Assembly: GCA_002104985.1 (NCBI GenBank)
Contig: MCGO01000100.1
Coordinates: forward strand, 62,001 to 126,000
Direction of reading: 5' to 3'
Length of the DNA stretch: 64,000 nucleotides
DNA from: Rhizoclosmatium globosum
Taxonomy: Eukaryota > Chytridiomycota > Chytridiomycetes > Chytridiales > Chytriomycetaceae
The position numbers were made by a program, and so were the translations under genes. Of this stretch, positions 44,988 to 58,194 are shown one piece after another (positions within the stretch are counted from its first letter, which is position 1; the number at the start of each line of letters is the position of its first letter). The notes below the pieces were generated by a model. It was given only the letters and a program-made list of their open reading frames with translations. It was not told the origin of the DNA and made no database searches.

Positions 44988-47044
44988 ATGCCCCCAAACA
45001 AGTTCTTGAATGCCGCGCTTTGTGGGCGCAGTCATAGTCCTAGTCGTAACAATCAAGCAGGTACCTCCGCAGGTGGAGGTGAGTAGTTAAAGAAGTTTAA
45101 ATGTAAGGCTGGCTCACTGTGTCTTTAGCCACACGTTCCAATGTATCTGTCTCGCAGGTACGATCGGTTTCGGCAGTTGATTCGCTCATTTATATTCCTT
45201 GAATAGAATGTCGCTGCGTCTGTAGGCACTGTTCAGGAGGACAGACGTAAAGTTCAACCATCCCTTAATTTCACCCTCACTCAAAAAACACGTTTACAAA
45301 CACGTTTCTAGCATTGACGCTTCCTTTCCAAGACTCCGATATCAAGACACGTTCGGCAACGCTCAAGCTTATTCAGAAGGAGTTTCGCCATGAATGCAGA
45401 TTCGGCATCTCCAAAGGCCCAGCTGGTCTTTTTGGGGATACGTTTGTCCTCGAGGATCAAACAGCCTTCGTGAATGCAACGTTTCCTTTTACGTCTGGAA
45501 TCGCAAAGCGCTCCGTGGCGGCACGCGTTCATTTTGACCTTGAGGAGTTCAAACCAACGAAGTTTTCCGATTACGACGAAATGTACAAGTTTTTGGATAA
45601 ACCGAATTGGCATGGCTTAGATTGGCAGAGTGATGAGTATTTTGGTCGTGCGAGAATGACTTATGCGCATTGGTACCTTACACCTGTTAACAAGCTTCCG
45701 TTCAGCTTGCATGATAATCAGGTGGAAGGGTTGCTTGATGGCGACGAAACTTTGGCTCAAGCTCTTGAAAAGGACAAGGTGTATGTTATTGACCATTCTG
45801 GATACACTGGTTTGAATGTTATCAACAAGCCTGGATATCACATGACATACCCAACTGCCGTGTTTTACTACAGCGAAAAGAAGGGGCAGTTGATGCCAAT
45901 AGCTATCCAGACTTCTTCGTTCCTTCACCTTGGCATGGTTGTTACTCCAAAGAGTGGAGAGGGTGATTGGCTTCTTGCCAAAATGATTGTGAATTCCATG
46001 GATTTCTGGAGGTCAAACGACGTGGATCACTTCATCGATGTCCATATTGCTATTGAGCCCATAAACACAGCCAAGTTTAGAACCTTGAGCAAAGATCATC
46101 CTGTTTATGTTATTGTTGATGCTTTGATGCGTCAGAATACCGGATTGATTGCTTCTGGACAGTTGCTACTTCTCTCTGATGGTGGTGATTTTTCATTGTT
46201 TGCTGCTTCTGGTATTGCGGAGAAGTTGTCACTCGCAGCTCGGTAATTGTGCTTATTAAGAAGCCGTGAATTAACGTCGAGATTAATGTCGCTGTTTAGA
46301 CAAGCTGGCTGGTCTTACTTCAACGACATCCCAACCACCGACAAACGTTTGACAAAGTTCCCAGCGTTCAAGTACTTGAATGCACATTATCAAGCCATTA
46401 TTGATCTGGTAAGAGTCAGGTTGAATGTTGAATGTTGAACATTGGTTTAACGATTTATACTTCAGATGACGGATCTCATCAACGCGTTTTACGATTCTGA
46501 CGACGCAATCGTTCAAGATACCGAGCTCCAAGCCTTTGCACACGATGTGTCAAGTTCCGAATTCGGTGCTGTTGCAGGATTCCCCACTGAATTCGCTTCC
46601 AGAGCTGACCTTGTCAAGACTCTTGCACTGTTGCAATACAAAGTCAGTGTCAGACACCACGCCATCAACTCCTTCACTTTGCAATGGTCGACTGGAACTC
46701 CATACGCGCCTTGGGCTTTTTACAAGCCCATTCCGGTTCTTCCTGGCTATATCACTATGGAGAATATTATGGAATGGATGCCACCAATGGATGACGCTGT
46801 TCGTGCGTGGACGACATCAAACAAGTTCTTTACGCCGTTGACGGTTGAGAACCAGGCGTATTGGATCTACAACAATACGCGTATTGTTTCCAATGCGGGG
46901 GCTGTGAAGGCATTAGCCAAGTTTAGACGCAATATGGATGAGCTTTCGAAAGCTATTCAAACTGATCCTGAGTGTGGTGGAAACAAGACTTTGCCGTGGA
47001 AGACCTTGGATCCACACTTGATGCCTAACTATGTTTACATTTAA
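44988..47044 (+). CDS. Lipoxygenase-family protein lacking one iron-ligand histidine
   Basis: Lipoxygenases insert O2 into polyunsaturated fatty acids using a non-haem iron. The long exon from about 45,310 has LTLPFQDSDIKT, DWQSDEYFGRARM and KVYVIDHSGYTGL. The iron region reads GDWLLAKMIVNSMDFWRSND, VDHFIDVHIAIEPINTAKF and LSKDHPVYVIVDAL. Compared with soybean lipoxygenase-1, the second ligand His is kept (codon 46,028-46,030), but the first is Ser (46,013-46,015). The third ligand lies in VSVRHHAINSFTLQW with the partner Asn, and the protein ends in the expected C-terminal Ile (NYVYI). Two introns near 46,242-46,298 and 46,409-46,465. The 5' part from MPPNKFLNAALCG is pieced together and may contain a frame slip near 45,305. 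Confidence 0.82.
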
Positions 47045-47107
47045 GTGTATAACTTTTCATTGACATAGAATTTACATTACTTATATGCTACCATTTGAAA
47101 TAAAACG

Positions 47108-47905
47108 ATGGTGCAAAAGAAGTCGCATTTGATTTCCTTCGCCCTCGGACTCACTACTGCAGCTCTTCTGGGATGGGCGTATTACGACTCATTTATGACA
47201 ACTTGCGAGCATGATGACGAAGAGACTTACGTCCCTGATGATGCATTAGTGGATGAAATCCATTCACTGCCAATTGCTCAACGCATGTTCCGAAACAGCA
47301 AAGTCTACCCATTCCGGCCCGTCCAAGTGTCGATTGAGAACTGCGATGCAGAAACGGGCTTGTTTGGAAATTGGGCAGGGATTCTGTGCGATTTGACACA
47401 GGAGGATGTTACCCATGTGGCTGCCAACCTCGTGCAAGGTCCTGCACTATACGGTGCCAACAAGATTGAGTATGTGTTTCAAGGGTACGATGCTGGCACT
47501 GGCGCTGTGATTAAGGTTGTACGATTTGGTTCGATTGTGACTGGACATGCTGGGATCATTCACGGAGGTCTTATTGCAGCGTTCTTTGATGATGCGTTTG
47601 GGTCGATATTCTTTCAGCAGATGAAGGCACGGCATACAGGAGTAACTGCCAATCTGTCTGTGAATTATCGGGCTCCCATGCCTGCAGGGACGAATGTGGT
47701 GTTTGTGCTGTGGGTTGAAAGGGAGGAAGGGCGGAAGGTGTTTTTAAGGGCTGAAGCGCGATCAGTATTGGACAATGAGATTGATTCGGACTTTGAAGGA
47801 ATCGCGAGTGAAGCTATTGGGCAACGATGGGCAGGCAAGAGATCGGTGCTGTATGCTGAAGCAACAGCATTATTTATCAAGGTGAATAAAGTAGAAGCCA
47901 AGTAA
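47108..47905 (+). CDS. Hotdog-fold thioesterase, paralogue 3 (membrane-anchored)
   Basis: Intronless third copy of the family seen at 29-30.7 kb. Here the N-terminus is a membrane anchor (SFALGLTTAALLGWAYYDSF), followed by ALVDEIHSLPIAQRMFRNSK, NLVQGPALYGANKIEYVFQG, GHAGIIHGGLIAAFFDDAFG and VTANLSVNYRAPMPAGTNVV with FVLWVEREEGRKVFLRAEAR. The HGG and DD motifs are intact. It begins 63 bp after the lipoxygenase stop and ends 25 bp before the phosphatase start, all on the plus strand. Confidence 0.9.
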   Translation: MVQKKSHLISFALGLTTAALLGWAYYDSFMTTCEHDDEETYVPDDALVDEIHSLPIAQRMFRNSKVYPFRPVQVSIENCDAETGLFGNWAGILCDLTQEDVTHVAANLVQGPALYGANKIEYVFQGYDAGTGAVIKVVRFGSIVTGHAGIIHGGLIAAFFDDAFGSIFFQQMKARHTGVTANLSVNYRAPMPAGTNVVFVLWVEREEGRKVFLRAEARSVLDNEIDSDFEGIASEAIGQRWAGKRSVLYAEATALFIKVNKVEAK

Positions 47906-47930
47906 AGATGCTATTTATTTCTTTTGGTGA

Positions 47931-49617
47931 ATGCTGAGCCGCGTGTTTCCACGGGCCACCAACATCCGCCGGCACTTGAGCGCAGGCTTCTCGACGCAGC
48001 CAACCAATCCCAAGCCCAAGTCCAATCTCTTTCTTGCTGTCTCAGGGCTTTGTCTGTGTGGGGTGTCAGCCGCGCTTCTAATGCCGTCGCAACCACCGAA
48101 TTCAAAGGCGATGTCGACAAAAGCCGCGAGTGTCGGCGGATCTGGTCTAACCAGCGACGAGGCCGATGCTGTTTTGAAGAGATTCGAGCGCTCGCTTCTT
48201 CCGCAGTTGCCGTCGACTGTGGTGCGCTGCGACTTTGCCGCCGTGGCTTCGAACGACCCAATTGTGCGTGCTCCCTCTTTCCCGCTCTCTTGTTCTATGT
48301 AACCAATTCGTGAACAGGAGGACTACCACTCTGAACAGCGCTGTCAACATGGCCAGCTCTTTGCTGTCATGGATGGTCACGGTGGGACAGAGTGTGCTGC
48401 TATTGTCCAGAAATACCTTGGCGCTTATGTTGCAAATGCCCTCGACGCCGCACTAGCTGGAAAGAAGGATTGGTTGGGACGCAGACAGCAAGCACCTGTC
48501 GTGGAGAATGCAACTGATGATGGTCCTGACCCTGTTCGCAAGGAAGCCATTACGAAAGCGCTGATTTCTGCTTTTACGCGTCTTGATGAAGATATTGTGA
48601 ATGGTGGCTTCGACGTGGTTCTGGGCCCTGAAGATGTCACTACGGCGGACATTATTCGAAAGCATTTGCGTCCTGCGTTGGCTGGTTCGTGCACTCTCTT
48701 GGCATACGTTGACGGAAATGATGTATATGTGGCTTGTACTGGAGACTCGCGTGCAGTTATTGGACGAAGAAAGCTGGAAGGTGTTTGGGAAGCAATCGAT
48801 ATGAGTGCTGACCAAACGGTGCGCAACGTTCAAGAATACAACCGTTTGTTAGAAGAACATCCTGGAGAAATCGAGACTGTCGTTGTGAAGGGAAGAGTTC
48901 TTGGTGGATTGATGCCAACTCGTGCCTTTGGTGAGTTTACCCTATCCGTTTCAACTTTGTTATTCTTACTGCCTTGCAGGTGACTCTCGATACAAGTGGC
49001 CCACTCAGTTATCTGAAGTTCTTTTGCCCCACGTTACAAACCGTAATCCACCAAAGAATTACTTGACACCGCCCTATGTTACTGCCAAACCCGTCGTTAC
49101 TCACTATCGCATTACTCCCTCTCGTGATTTATTCTTGGTTTTAGCTACAGATGGACTCTATGATGAACTTTCCTCCCAAGAAGTAGTCACTGTGGTTTCT
49201 GGATTTTTACAACACCACCAAATTGCTGCACCACCCACTGTTGAATGGGGATCTGACCCTCTTGCCAATAAGGCTCTTTCACTTACCAAAGATACAAATG
49301 CCGCTACTTGTTTGATTAGAAATGCTTTGGGAGGATCTAATGAAGACAAGACTCGCAAACTGTTGGGAATCCCAGCTCCATACTCACGCAGATTCAGAGA
49401 CGATATGACTGTCAATGTATTGTTCTTTGACCATGATAATACTGCACCTCCAAATGGGTTGGACAAGGCTCGCCTTATTGTTGACGCACAAAATGTTCAG
49501 AAAGGGCTGGAGGAAGTCAACTTGAACTTGGCAAGCGCAAAGCAGCATCGACTTCAAAGCTGGACTTCTTACTTTGTCAATCTTGAGAAGCAGACGGGAA
49601 TCAAGTCTAAATTGTAA
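47931..49617 (+). CDS. Mitochondrial PP2C phosphatase (pyruvate dehydrogenase phosphatase type)
   Basis: PPM/PP2C phosphatase. The N-terminus MLSRVFPRATNIRRHLSAGF is a presequence, followed by a hydrophobic helix (NLFLAVSGLCLCGVSAALL), as in fungal Ptc5. Metal-binding motifs are EDYHSEQ, FAVMDGHGGTECAA, SCTLLAYVDGNDVYVACTGD and SRAVIG, GGLMPTRAFG spliced to DSRYKWP, LFLVLATDGLYDELSS and RRFRDDMTVNVLFFD. Length (about 520 residues) and the GRVLGGLMPTRAFGD segment match pyruvate dehydrogenase phosphatases. Introns at about 48,264-48,317 and 48,930-48,979. Confidence 0.9.
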
Positions 49618-49652
49618 TGTCTTGAACAATAAAACGAGGCTTGAATGTATCT

Positions 49653-49925
49653 TTAGTGTGTTGCTATCCAAAGTTGATACATGACAAATGATATCCATGA
49701 GAATAGAATACAGAAGATGACTGCCTTTTGGATGCAGCAAATGTCAATGTTCCGTAGCCATGGGTGCTCGGTGAACTGTTGTCGTAGCTTTGCAAGTCGT
49801 GTGTCATCCAAAGTCTTTATCCTCGATTGGGTATAGGTATTACGGCTACCAGGATTGTCTGTATCAAGGAGTGGATCGTCCTGAGGTAGTTGTTGCAGCG
49901 GGATAGAGATGCTTGTACTTGGCAT
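49653..49925 (-). CDS. Small single-pass membrane protein, unknown
   Basis: A 90-residue frame: polar N-terminus (MPSTSISIPLQQLPQDDPLL), basic segment (RLAKLRQQFTEHPWLRNIDI) and one C-terminal membrane helix (QKAVIFCILFSWISFVMYQL). An acceptor-like TTAG lies directly before the ATG, and a GTAAGT donor at 49,990 suggests a leader intron. It converges with the phosphatase, 35 bp between stop codons. No family recognised. Confidence 0.5.
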   Translation of the reverse strand: MPSTSISIPLQQLPQDDPLLDTDNPGSRNTYTQSRIKTLDDTRLAKLRQQFTEHPWLRNIDICCIQKAVIFCILFSWISFVMYQLWIATH

Positions 49926-50040
49926 TCTAAGTCAATAGCACAATACATGCTCAGTAGTGACTGAGTGGTGAGCATTACGATTGTACTTACCCTATGAGAC
50001 TGATGTGTGGAGAGTTTCGAACAAGAACTTGTCCTCAAAA

Positions 50041-53000
50041 ATGACCCAAGTGGACCCGTTCGCATTTGATAGTGCACCACCGGCCGGACATTCCCAGGCA
50101 AGCGGACTGATGGCCGACGATACGCGGCTGTTGAATGCACCGCGGATTGTTCCCGCCAGTGCCGGAAAGACGATAGCAACAGGCGACCTTGTAGCACGAC
50201 TCAAGGTAGCTACATAGCTACCAAGTTGTCTGAATCGAATCTAAACAAGCGAGTGATTGATTTGAACAGGAACTCCACTTTGCCCTTGCGCGATTTGAGC
50301 AGGAGACAGTCGATGTTTCGTCGCTCGCGTCAACGGCAAAGAACCTTGTCTCGCCCTCGCTCACTCAACACCGCGACAAGGCCGTGCGCGCACTCGCTGC
50401 GTGCTGTCTTGCTGATGTGCTCAGACTGTGTGCGCCAGATGCACCGTGTAAGTGGCCTTTGTTTGTTGTTGTTGGGTGGTTGGTTGTGCTGCAGAATCTA
50501 ACTAGTTTCAACACTTGATTGTTCTCAGACACGGCACAGGAGCTGCGCGTCGTATTTGCCCTGTTTGTCTCGCAGTTGCATGGCGTTGCTGATCCAAACG
50601 GCCCTTACTTTGAGCACCACTACTACCTGCTAGAATCACTCGCTGCTGTCAAATCTATTGTTCTGTTAACTGATTTGGATGCAGATGATCTGGTTACCTC
50701 CCTGTTTAAGGACGTGTATGGCTTTATGAGACAGGACTTTCAAAAGAACGTGTACGGCTTCCTGTTGCAACTACTTCAGTGTCTTGTGGAGGAGTCTCAG
50801 TCGTTGAACAACGATATCATTGAAACTATAATCACTCAGTTTGATAAGGTGGATCGTTTGTTCTGTTGTACGAGGGATCTTGCAACTGACCACGCAATAC
50901 TCCTCCCACAGCCAAACAACCAAATGTCACGACAACTATCAATCGATCTTTGCAACAATGTCACTGATAAACTGCAACGCTATGTCTGCCAAGTATGCAC
51001 TCCTTTCATTTTGTATTCATGTCCGAAATCTGATCACACACCCAATTTCAAAAAGTACTTTGGTGAACTCTTTTACTCGTCCATGAAGTCTATTACTCGT
51101 ACTCGTGCTGAATCTTTTGACGATGAAGACGATGAAGACGCGCGTGACGCGGCTGCTTCTCATGCAGAGTTTCAACATGCTCATAGAATGATTGTGGATA
51201 TGAACCATTCGTGTCGCGGGATTCTCTTGAACGTGATTCCGCTCTTTGAAGATCAGTTGAAGGTATTGTTGGGGAACTGTATCGCATTGGAAACTCACAC
51301 AGAAGTTGGTCTAGTGCGAAGACGACAAAGTTCGGGAACTATCAACTGATGTACTGGGAAAGATCTTTGTGGACTCTGGATCGAATGTGGCTGTTGTGTA
51401 TCCAGCAATTTGGCGAGTGTGGTTGGAGAGGTAAGTAGCTTCGAATGTTAACCCTCAAGCTAAATCAGTCCAAGACGTAATGATAAGAGCCCTGCGATTC
51501 GTATTCTCTGGATTCAATTCTGTAACGATGTGTACCGTCATCACCATGAACTCTGCGCCGAAGTTACCGCAGGACTTCGTCAAAAGTTTTGTGACCCAGA
51601 CGACAAAGTTCGTCTGGCGGCGATTAAAGTGATGGGGTTGCTGGATTCTGTTTCCCTCGTCAATATTCCACGAGATCTGTTGTTAGATTTGGCAGACAGA
51701 TGTAAGGATAAGAAGGTAACGTGTTACTTACGATCTATTTGCGCTAAGATTCTCTTGACCCCAAATAGATGCCTATTCGCATTGAAGCTATCCAGGCTCT
51801 CTCGAACATCTTCAAAATTACTTACGCTGACATGTATGTTTCTCTGTTCATCAAAAAATGGGCTGATATCCTTATTAATTCAGTGTCTCGGATGAAAATC
51901 AAGCTGCGGAAAAGTATGGCTGGATTCCTGGATGCCTTTTGGAGCTTGTATATCTCGGTGATATTGAGACAAAGTATACCACATCTGAAATGTTGATTCG
52001 GAACTAAATCCGCGTTTCAGTATCGTTATGGAACGTGCCCTTCACGAAGATATTTTTGTCTATAGTTATGACGATGTGCAACGCACTGACCGGTTACTCC
52101 GGATTGTCGGAGCCTTGACTGAGAAGCAGTACAAGGCCTTTCTGAATGTAATTGATAGACAAGCCTCAATGTCAAAAGACTTTATGATGTATATTGAAAT
52201 GTGCGAAAACTGGAATGTAAGAGAACTGACTGCCGAAAGTGGTGCTAACGAATCATAGGGTGGAATTATGGATCGACCAGACAAGGCTTTGGAAGAGAAC
52301 TTGAACAAACTTATTCTGCACATTGCCAGTTGAGTGTATAATGGATGTTCTGCTTATATTTACCGATTGGTCAGGTAAATTTCCAGACGCCAAGAAGGCG
52401 GCAACAAGTCTTCAAAGGTTCAGCAAAAATAACGAAAATCGCGTGTATAAGCTTTTCCGTGGACTCATGAACGAATCAGCAGATTTCAAGACGATCACAA
52501 AGAATGGAGTGAGTATCTCTCTTTACCTTCGCAAAGACTAACACAAATCCATTTTTGTAGAAAGAAATCATGAAACGTATGGAGCCTTATCCAGGTCTTC
52601 CTGAAACCTTTGTCGTTATCCTCCGTCGCGTTTCTCTGACTCTTTTGGGGAAATCATCCATCCCACGCTTGATTGAAGTTGCCCGCTCCTACGCTACTCG
52701 CCAGAACCAGTCTACAATGACTGTGGATACTACAGTCGATCATGAAATGTCTCGTTTGGCTGTGACTGCCGAAAACTTGATCAAGAAACTCGCTGTTGCC
52801 TTCCCAGGCGTGTATGGTAGTCATTTGAAAGAGTTCTTGGGTCTGTTGGTCTCAAATGATGAGAGTCTTGGTAAGCGCAGAAACATTTCATATTATTTCG
52901 TGTTTATGAACTACTCTGAGCAGTCTCCGACTCCTTGGAAGGACTTGCCCGGTTTGTCAAAACATTCCCCAAAGATTTAGAGTTGAACAAGTTGAGTGTT

Positions 53001-55405
53001 TGATGTCTTTATGGCTCGCTTCTCTAAACTTTCGAAATTCAGGACTGAGCAGGCAGTTGTTAAAAAGTACGCCATCCACGGCACCATTCGCCAAGCCAAG
53101 CATGCTGCTACGATCCTTGCTCTTCTTTCAGACAGCACACCACGACAAAACGTCATCAATCAAATCGGGGCTGCTTTGCAAACCAAAGACCTTGTTCCCA
53201 AATTCATTACTGAATATGAGAAAATCAAACTCGAGCAATTAGACGACGACAGTTTCACCATGTCTGAAATGCCACTTCATAAACTGCCAACGTGGCTCTC
53301 TTCAGTTTCTCAATTCGCTCTCTACTCTCGTGCTGAGTTTGACACGATCCAACAAGTCGTGAATGATCTGCTTGTGAGAGAGTGTTTGCTCAAGTCCTCG
53401 TTTAGTGATATGGAGGATGATCCACATCTTGGACAGGATTGGGTTGATTGGGATGTTTTGCACGCGTTTGGAGTCGTTAAGGTGCTTGCTGTCAAGTGCT
53501 TGGTGAACCGAGTTCGTGGTGCTGTGAATGCTGGGGAAGGAGAAGAAGCTGTTGCGGTGTTGGCGAGACCTGTATATAAGGTCTTGAATCGTATTGTGGA
53601 AGGTGAAGGCGAAGTTGTTCCGAAAGGTGGAACTTGGTGAGTTTGTTGCAAAATTCAAGTATTTATTGACGATTGTATCAAGCGATGCCTTCAAATCTCA
53701 TTTGAGACAAGTTGCGGCGATTTCGTTGCTCAAGTTGGCGAAGCTTCCTGGATGTGATAGTATTTTGACTGTTTTGGACCGAAATCGGTTGATGTTGAGC
53801 ATACAAGATCCTTGTTGGCAAACTCGAGATGCTTTCGTGGAGCGTTTGAGAAAGTACTTGCAGCAACAGAGTATTCCATATCGGTATATTGTGATTCTAT
53901 GTATGGCGGCTTTGGAACCTGATGATGATATTCGTATCAAAGTATGAGTTACATTGTTGTGACTGATATCTCTAATGTCTTTGTTTGAAGGCAAAGTCTT
54001 TCTTGACGCGATTTGCGAAGGCATCGAAAGATGGTATGTAAAACTTTCACTGTTGATTATGGTATTCTGATCTTCTCAATACAGTGGAGAACGCATCGAC
54101 ACTGGAATCTGTATTTGTTGACGTCTTACACATGGTTGCTCACCACCCTGACTTTGGGACGGAACCTGATGATATTTCATTGTCCGCAAAGTAAGTAAAA
54201 TTTTTTTTTTATCGCGAACCTGACTTGAACAAAAGGTACATCCAATTCTTCATTGACATTGTTGCAACGGCAAACAACGCGTCTTTCTTATTCCACTCTG
54301 CTGCTCAACTGAAAACTCTTATTGATTTGTATTCTACGGATGGGTCGTCTGAGAGTTTGTACCACATTAGCGATTTGGCTCAGTTCCTTATCCAAGAACA
54401 CTGTAAACATCACTTATGGACACTCAATTCGTATCCTGACGTTATTCCATACAAACGGGAGCTTTTTAAGCGGATGGGATCATCAAAGGAGAGTAATGAG
54501 AACATTAAGATGAGTTATCTGTCAAAGAAGTGGATGGAAAGTACTCAGAGTGCCAATTCAGTCAAAACGAAGGTGTGTCATCCGTGAGTTTTGAAACGTA
54601 TTAATTACCGGTTTTACAGTCATCTTCATCTCGTCGCAAGTCTTCTCTAGGTAAAGCAGAAAGGGAGCGCTTGGCGGCAGTTGGGCAAGATGATGATGAT
54701 GAAGACGATGACGACGAAGATAGTGAGGATGACGATGAAGATGCTGCTCCAAAGAGAAAACGAAAGGCTGCAGCTGGAAGGAGGCGTAAGACAAGTGGGG
54801 AAGGTGTGGCTACTAAGAGAGGTAGCAAGAAGAGAAAGTCTGATGCAAGTGCTGAAGATGAAGAAATCATTCCAAGGTGACTGATGTGAATTGTTGTATT
54901 ATTGAGGCTAATATGCTGTTCAGAGCCAAGTCGAGCCGTACTGCAAAGACGGGAAAGAAGTATACTGAGAAGGAGGTTGAAGAGGAAGAGTGAGGTTTTT
55001 TCTATCCCTTTTGGCGTTTGACTAATAGACTTACAGAGAGGACGCCATGGATGTGGACGAGAATGACGAAGACGAAGACGAAGATAGTGAAGATGAAGAA
55101 GAACCGCTCGTGAAACCAAAGCGAAAGGCGGCTCTTGCAAAATCGCCGGCCGCAAAGTCGCCCGGAGCAAAATCACCTGCATCAAAGTCCCCAACATTGA
55201 AATCACCAGTCACAAAGGCTTTACCGAAAGTAAGCAATAATCATGTATTCTTGATCTAATTATTTCAGGCTTCTGTTGTTCCATCAAACTCTGATTCTAA
55301 CAGCAGTCAAGAAGCTACTGAGCAAAAGGTGAGTTCTGTCAAGTTTGGGTATTGCTGTATAACTGTTTAATCCATTAGCCCACGCGCGCAACTCGTAAAC
55401 GTTGA
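50041..55405 (+). CDS. PDS5: Cohesin-associated protein PDS5
   Basis: HEAT-repeat regulator of sister-chromatid cohesion, split by many short introns. The N-terminus spliced across 50,209/50,269 reads LKELHFALARFEQETVDVSS, then KAVRALAACCLADVLRLCAP (a conserved Pds5 segment) and TAQELRVVFALFVSQLHGVA. HEAT helices continue through FVSGSNVAVVYPAIWRVWLE-type, FCDPDDKVRLAAIKVMGLLD, YRYIVILCMAALEPDDDIRI and AKSFLTRFAKASKD. The C-terminus (54,650-55,400) is a disordered acidic/basic tail with AT-hook-like and KSPxxKSP repeats (AKSPAAKSPGAKSPASKSPT), ending PTRATRKR. The tail suits chromatin binding. It converges with centrin, 50 bp between stops. Confidence 0.9.
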
Positions 55406-55455
55406 ACATGTTGATTATTTATAATTATCGCGTGAATAAATACGGTGTAATTGAA

Positions 55456-56137
<682 letters not shown>

Positions 56138-56247
56138 TCTTGGGGTTTCAAAGAGTTTTTTGGAATGCCAGACAAAACAGAATGGTCAAAGAACAGAGTA
56201 TTACTTTATCATATTATAGAAAACATAAACAAGAAAATAGATGTGAG

Positions 56248-58139
56248 TTAAAAGCATATTCCTTGGTCAATCCACTTTGCTCCATTCCAAACGATGCAAT
56301 GACCCAAGTTCACAGCTTGTGTTCCATTTGTTCGAGTTCCCCTGAATGCAAAGTTCTGGTTCAAATAGCACTTTTGTGTCTTGTTTGAATCACAAGGAGT
56401 CGGGTCGACCCATACGTTTCCATTGAACAGAACGTTGTAATTCTGATAACTTGCCACCGAGCCGTTAATGTATGGAGCTACTGGCGTCATACTAAACGGA
56501 GGATAACATGCCTCAATAAAAGGCGGTATTGGCAATTGTGAAACTGTTGCAACTGTGGACGACACTGTAGCAGATGTCCCAGAGAAAGTCGAAGCGGTAG
56601 CAGTTGAAGCCGAAATAAACGCTGTTGTGGAAATGACTGAAGTAGGTGCTACTGTAGTCGTGGTTGTCGTTATAATCTTTGGATGGACAGCTTGTGCAAA
56701 CCCAATCTGACGATTCTTCACATCGTACACGCTGTATGTAGCCCGCAGAAAGCTTGCCCCGAAAATATAAAACTTGAACTGGTCGGATCCAATAAAGGCC
56801 GTGAAGCAAGTACCGTCTCCATTTACAACAATGTAGTATTCTGGCTTTAGGGAGATGCTGGAGGCGCCAATATTCACAGTGATGATGGGGAAGGTGTCGT
56901 ATCTCTTGCAGTCTACAAATGTTAATCCGCCGCTGCTTCCAATGGGACCAATTGCCTTATTGATCTGGCTTGCCAGCGCTATTGGTAAAATTATGAATGA
57001 CGTTCCAGTGTCGGCAATAGCTGCGTCGCCTGACATTGGAATAGAGACACCGTTAATAACAAAGTCTCCAGTAGGTTTAAATTGCCAATATTTGTCGGTG
57101 GAAGAAAGCGGAACTAGTGGTTTTCTCGTTAGCAAGGGTTTGAACCTTTTTGTCACTTACTCCATTGAATTGGATCTATAAATTTGGTCACGTCCAGACC
57201 ATCAAAAGTGACCTGACTTTGATCGTCTTTTTGTGCAGAGTTGCTGAAGTAAAATGCAAAGCTTTCAAGGCCAGAAGACCCCACAAAGTTACCATTAGGA
57301 ATCTTGTTGTTATTGGGAAACCCGAGCCCGAATATGCCGTCATATGCAGTGCCCATACCTTTTTCGGAAGTAGTTACGCCAAATGAGACTGTGCTTGCAA
57401 CTCCAAGAGTGACAGGTCCCCTATAGGCATTCCCTGATGCATTTGAACCATCCCCGTACGTGAGACTCCAGGAGTCTCCAGTCTTTGACAGAGAATTGTC
57501 TGTCAAGTTGACGAATTTAAGTCCTGCTACCCCACATGAGCCATCGGATGAGGTGCATTCAGGGCCTCTAACCCAAATATCGCTAGAACCAGTATCGAGC
57601 TGCAGGCTGAGTTGCTGTCCATTACCAAATGACACAATAGTAGTATAGAGCTGGTCGTGAAAGTTTTGCAGAGTAGCATCGACATGGACGGCGCCAGGCA
57701 GGAGCGTGACATTGTATCGCTGTTGAGCGGCGAGAAGGGAATCAATGATTGGATTCTGGCGTCCGTCGGTGGTAAATATCGGAAGGGTAACAGGAGTTCG
57801 TAGCGGGGTTTTGCGGGTCGTTGAGACCGTGGCCGTTGAGATTGAACTTTGCGAATTCAAGTTGGTGGCTGAGGCGGCTTCGACAGACGCGGCCGACGAC
57901 GACGCCACTGCTTTGCCGAATGCACTTTCGGTGCTTGGATCGTTGGCACTGGATCTGGGAAGAGACGCGGTTTGCGGTGGCTGATCAGTTGACGTGGCCT
58001 GGATTGGAACGGGATTCGTTTGGGACTGGGCAACAGTGGCTGCTGGTTGCTCAAGGCGAATTGCAGTGGCAGAGCGAGTGGAGGTGGTTAAAGGAGCGGC
58101 GGCTGCGAGGGCGGCCCACGCGATAATGTAGGGCAACAT
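56248..58139 (-). CDS. Secreted pepsin-like aspartic protease with C-terminal extension
   Basis: Signal peptide (MLPYIIAWAALAAAAPL), a Ser/Thr/Ala-rich pro-region, then the A1 protease. Active-site motifs are LSLQLDTGSSDIWVRG and AAIADTGTSFIILP; other marks are SLTYGDGSNASGNA, YDGIFGLGFPNN and FYIFGASFLRATYSVYDVKN. An intron at about 57,160-57,110 joins IQW to PLSSTDKYWQF in frame. After RQIGFAQAV comes a Thr/Ser linker and a Cys-containing domain of about 85 residues (FNGNVWVDPTPCDSNKTQKC, HCIVWNGAKWIDQGICF), not part of the usual protease. No GPI signal at the end, so probably secreted. Confidence 0.9.
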
Positions 58140-58194
58140 TCAATGTTCGTGACGTTGAAGCAGAGTCGAACACAAGTCTTTTTTTAATTCTAAT

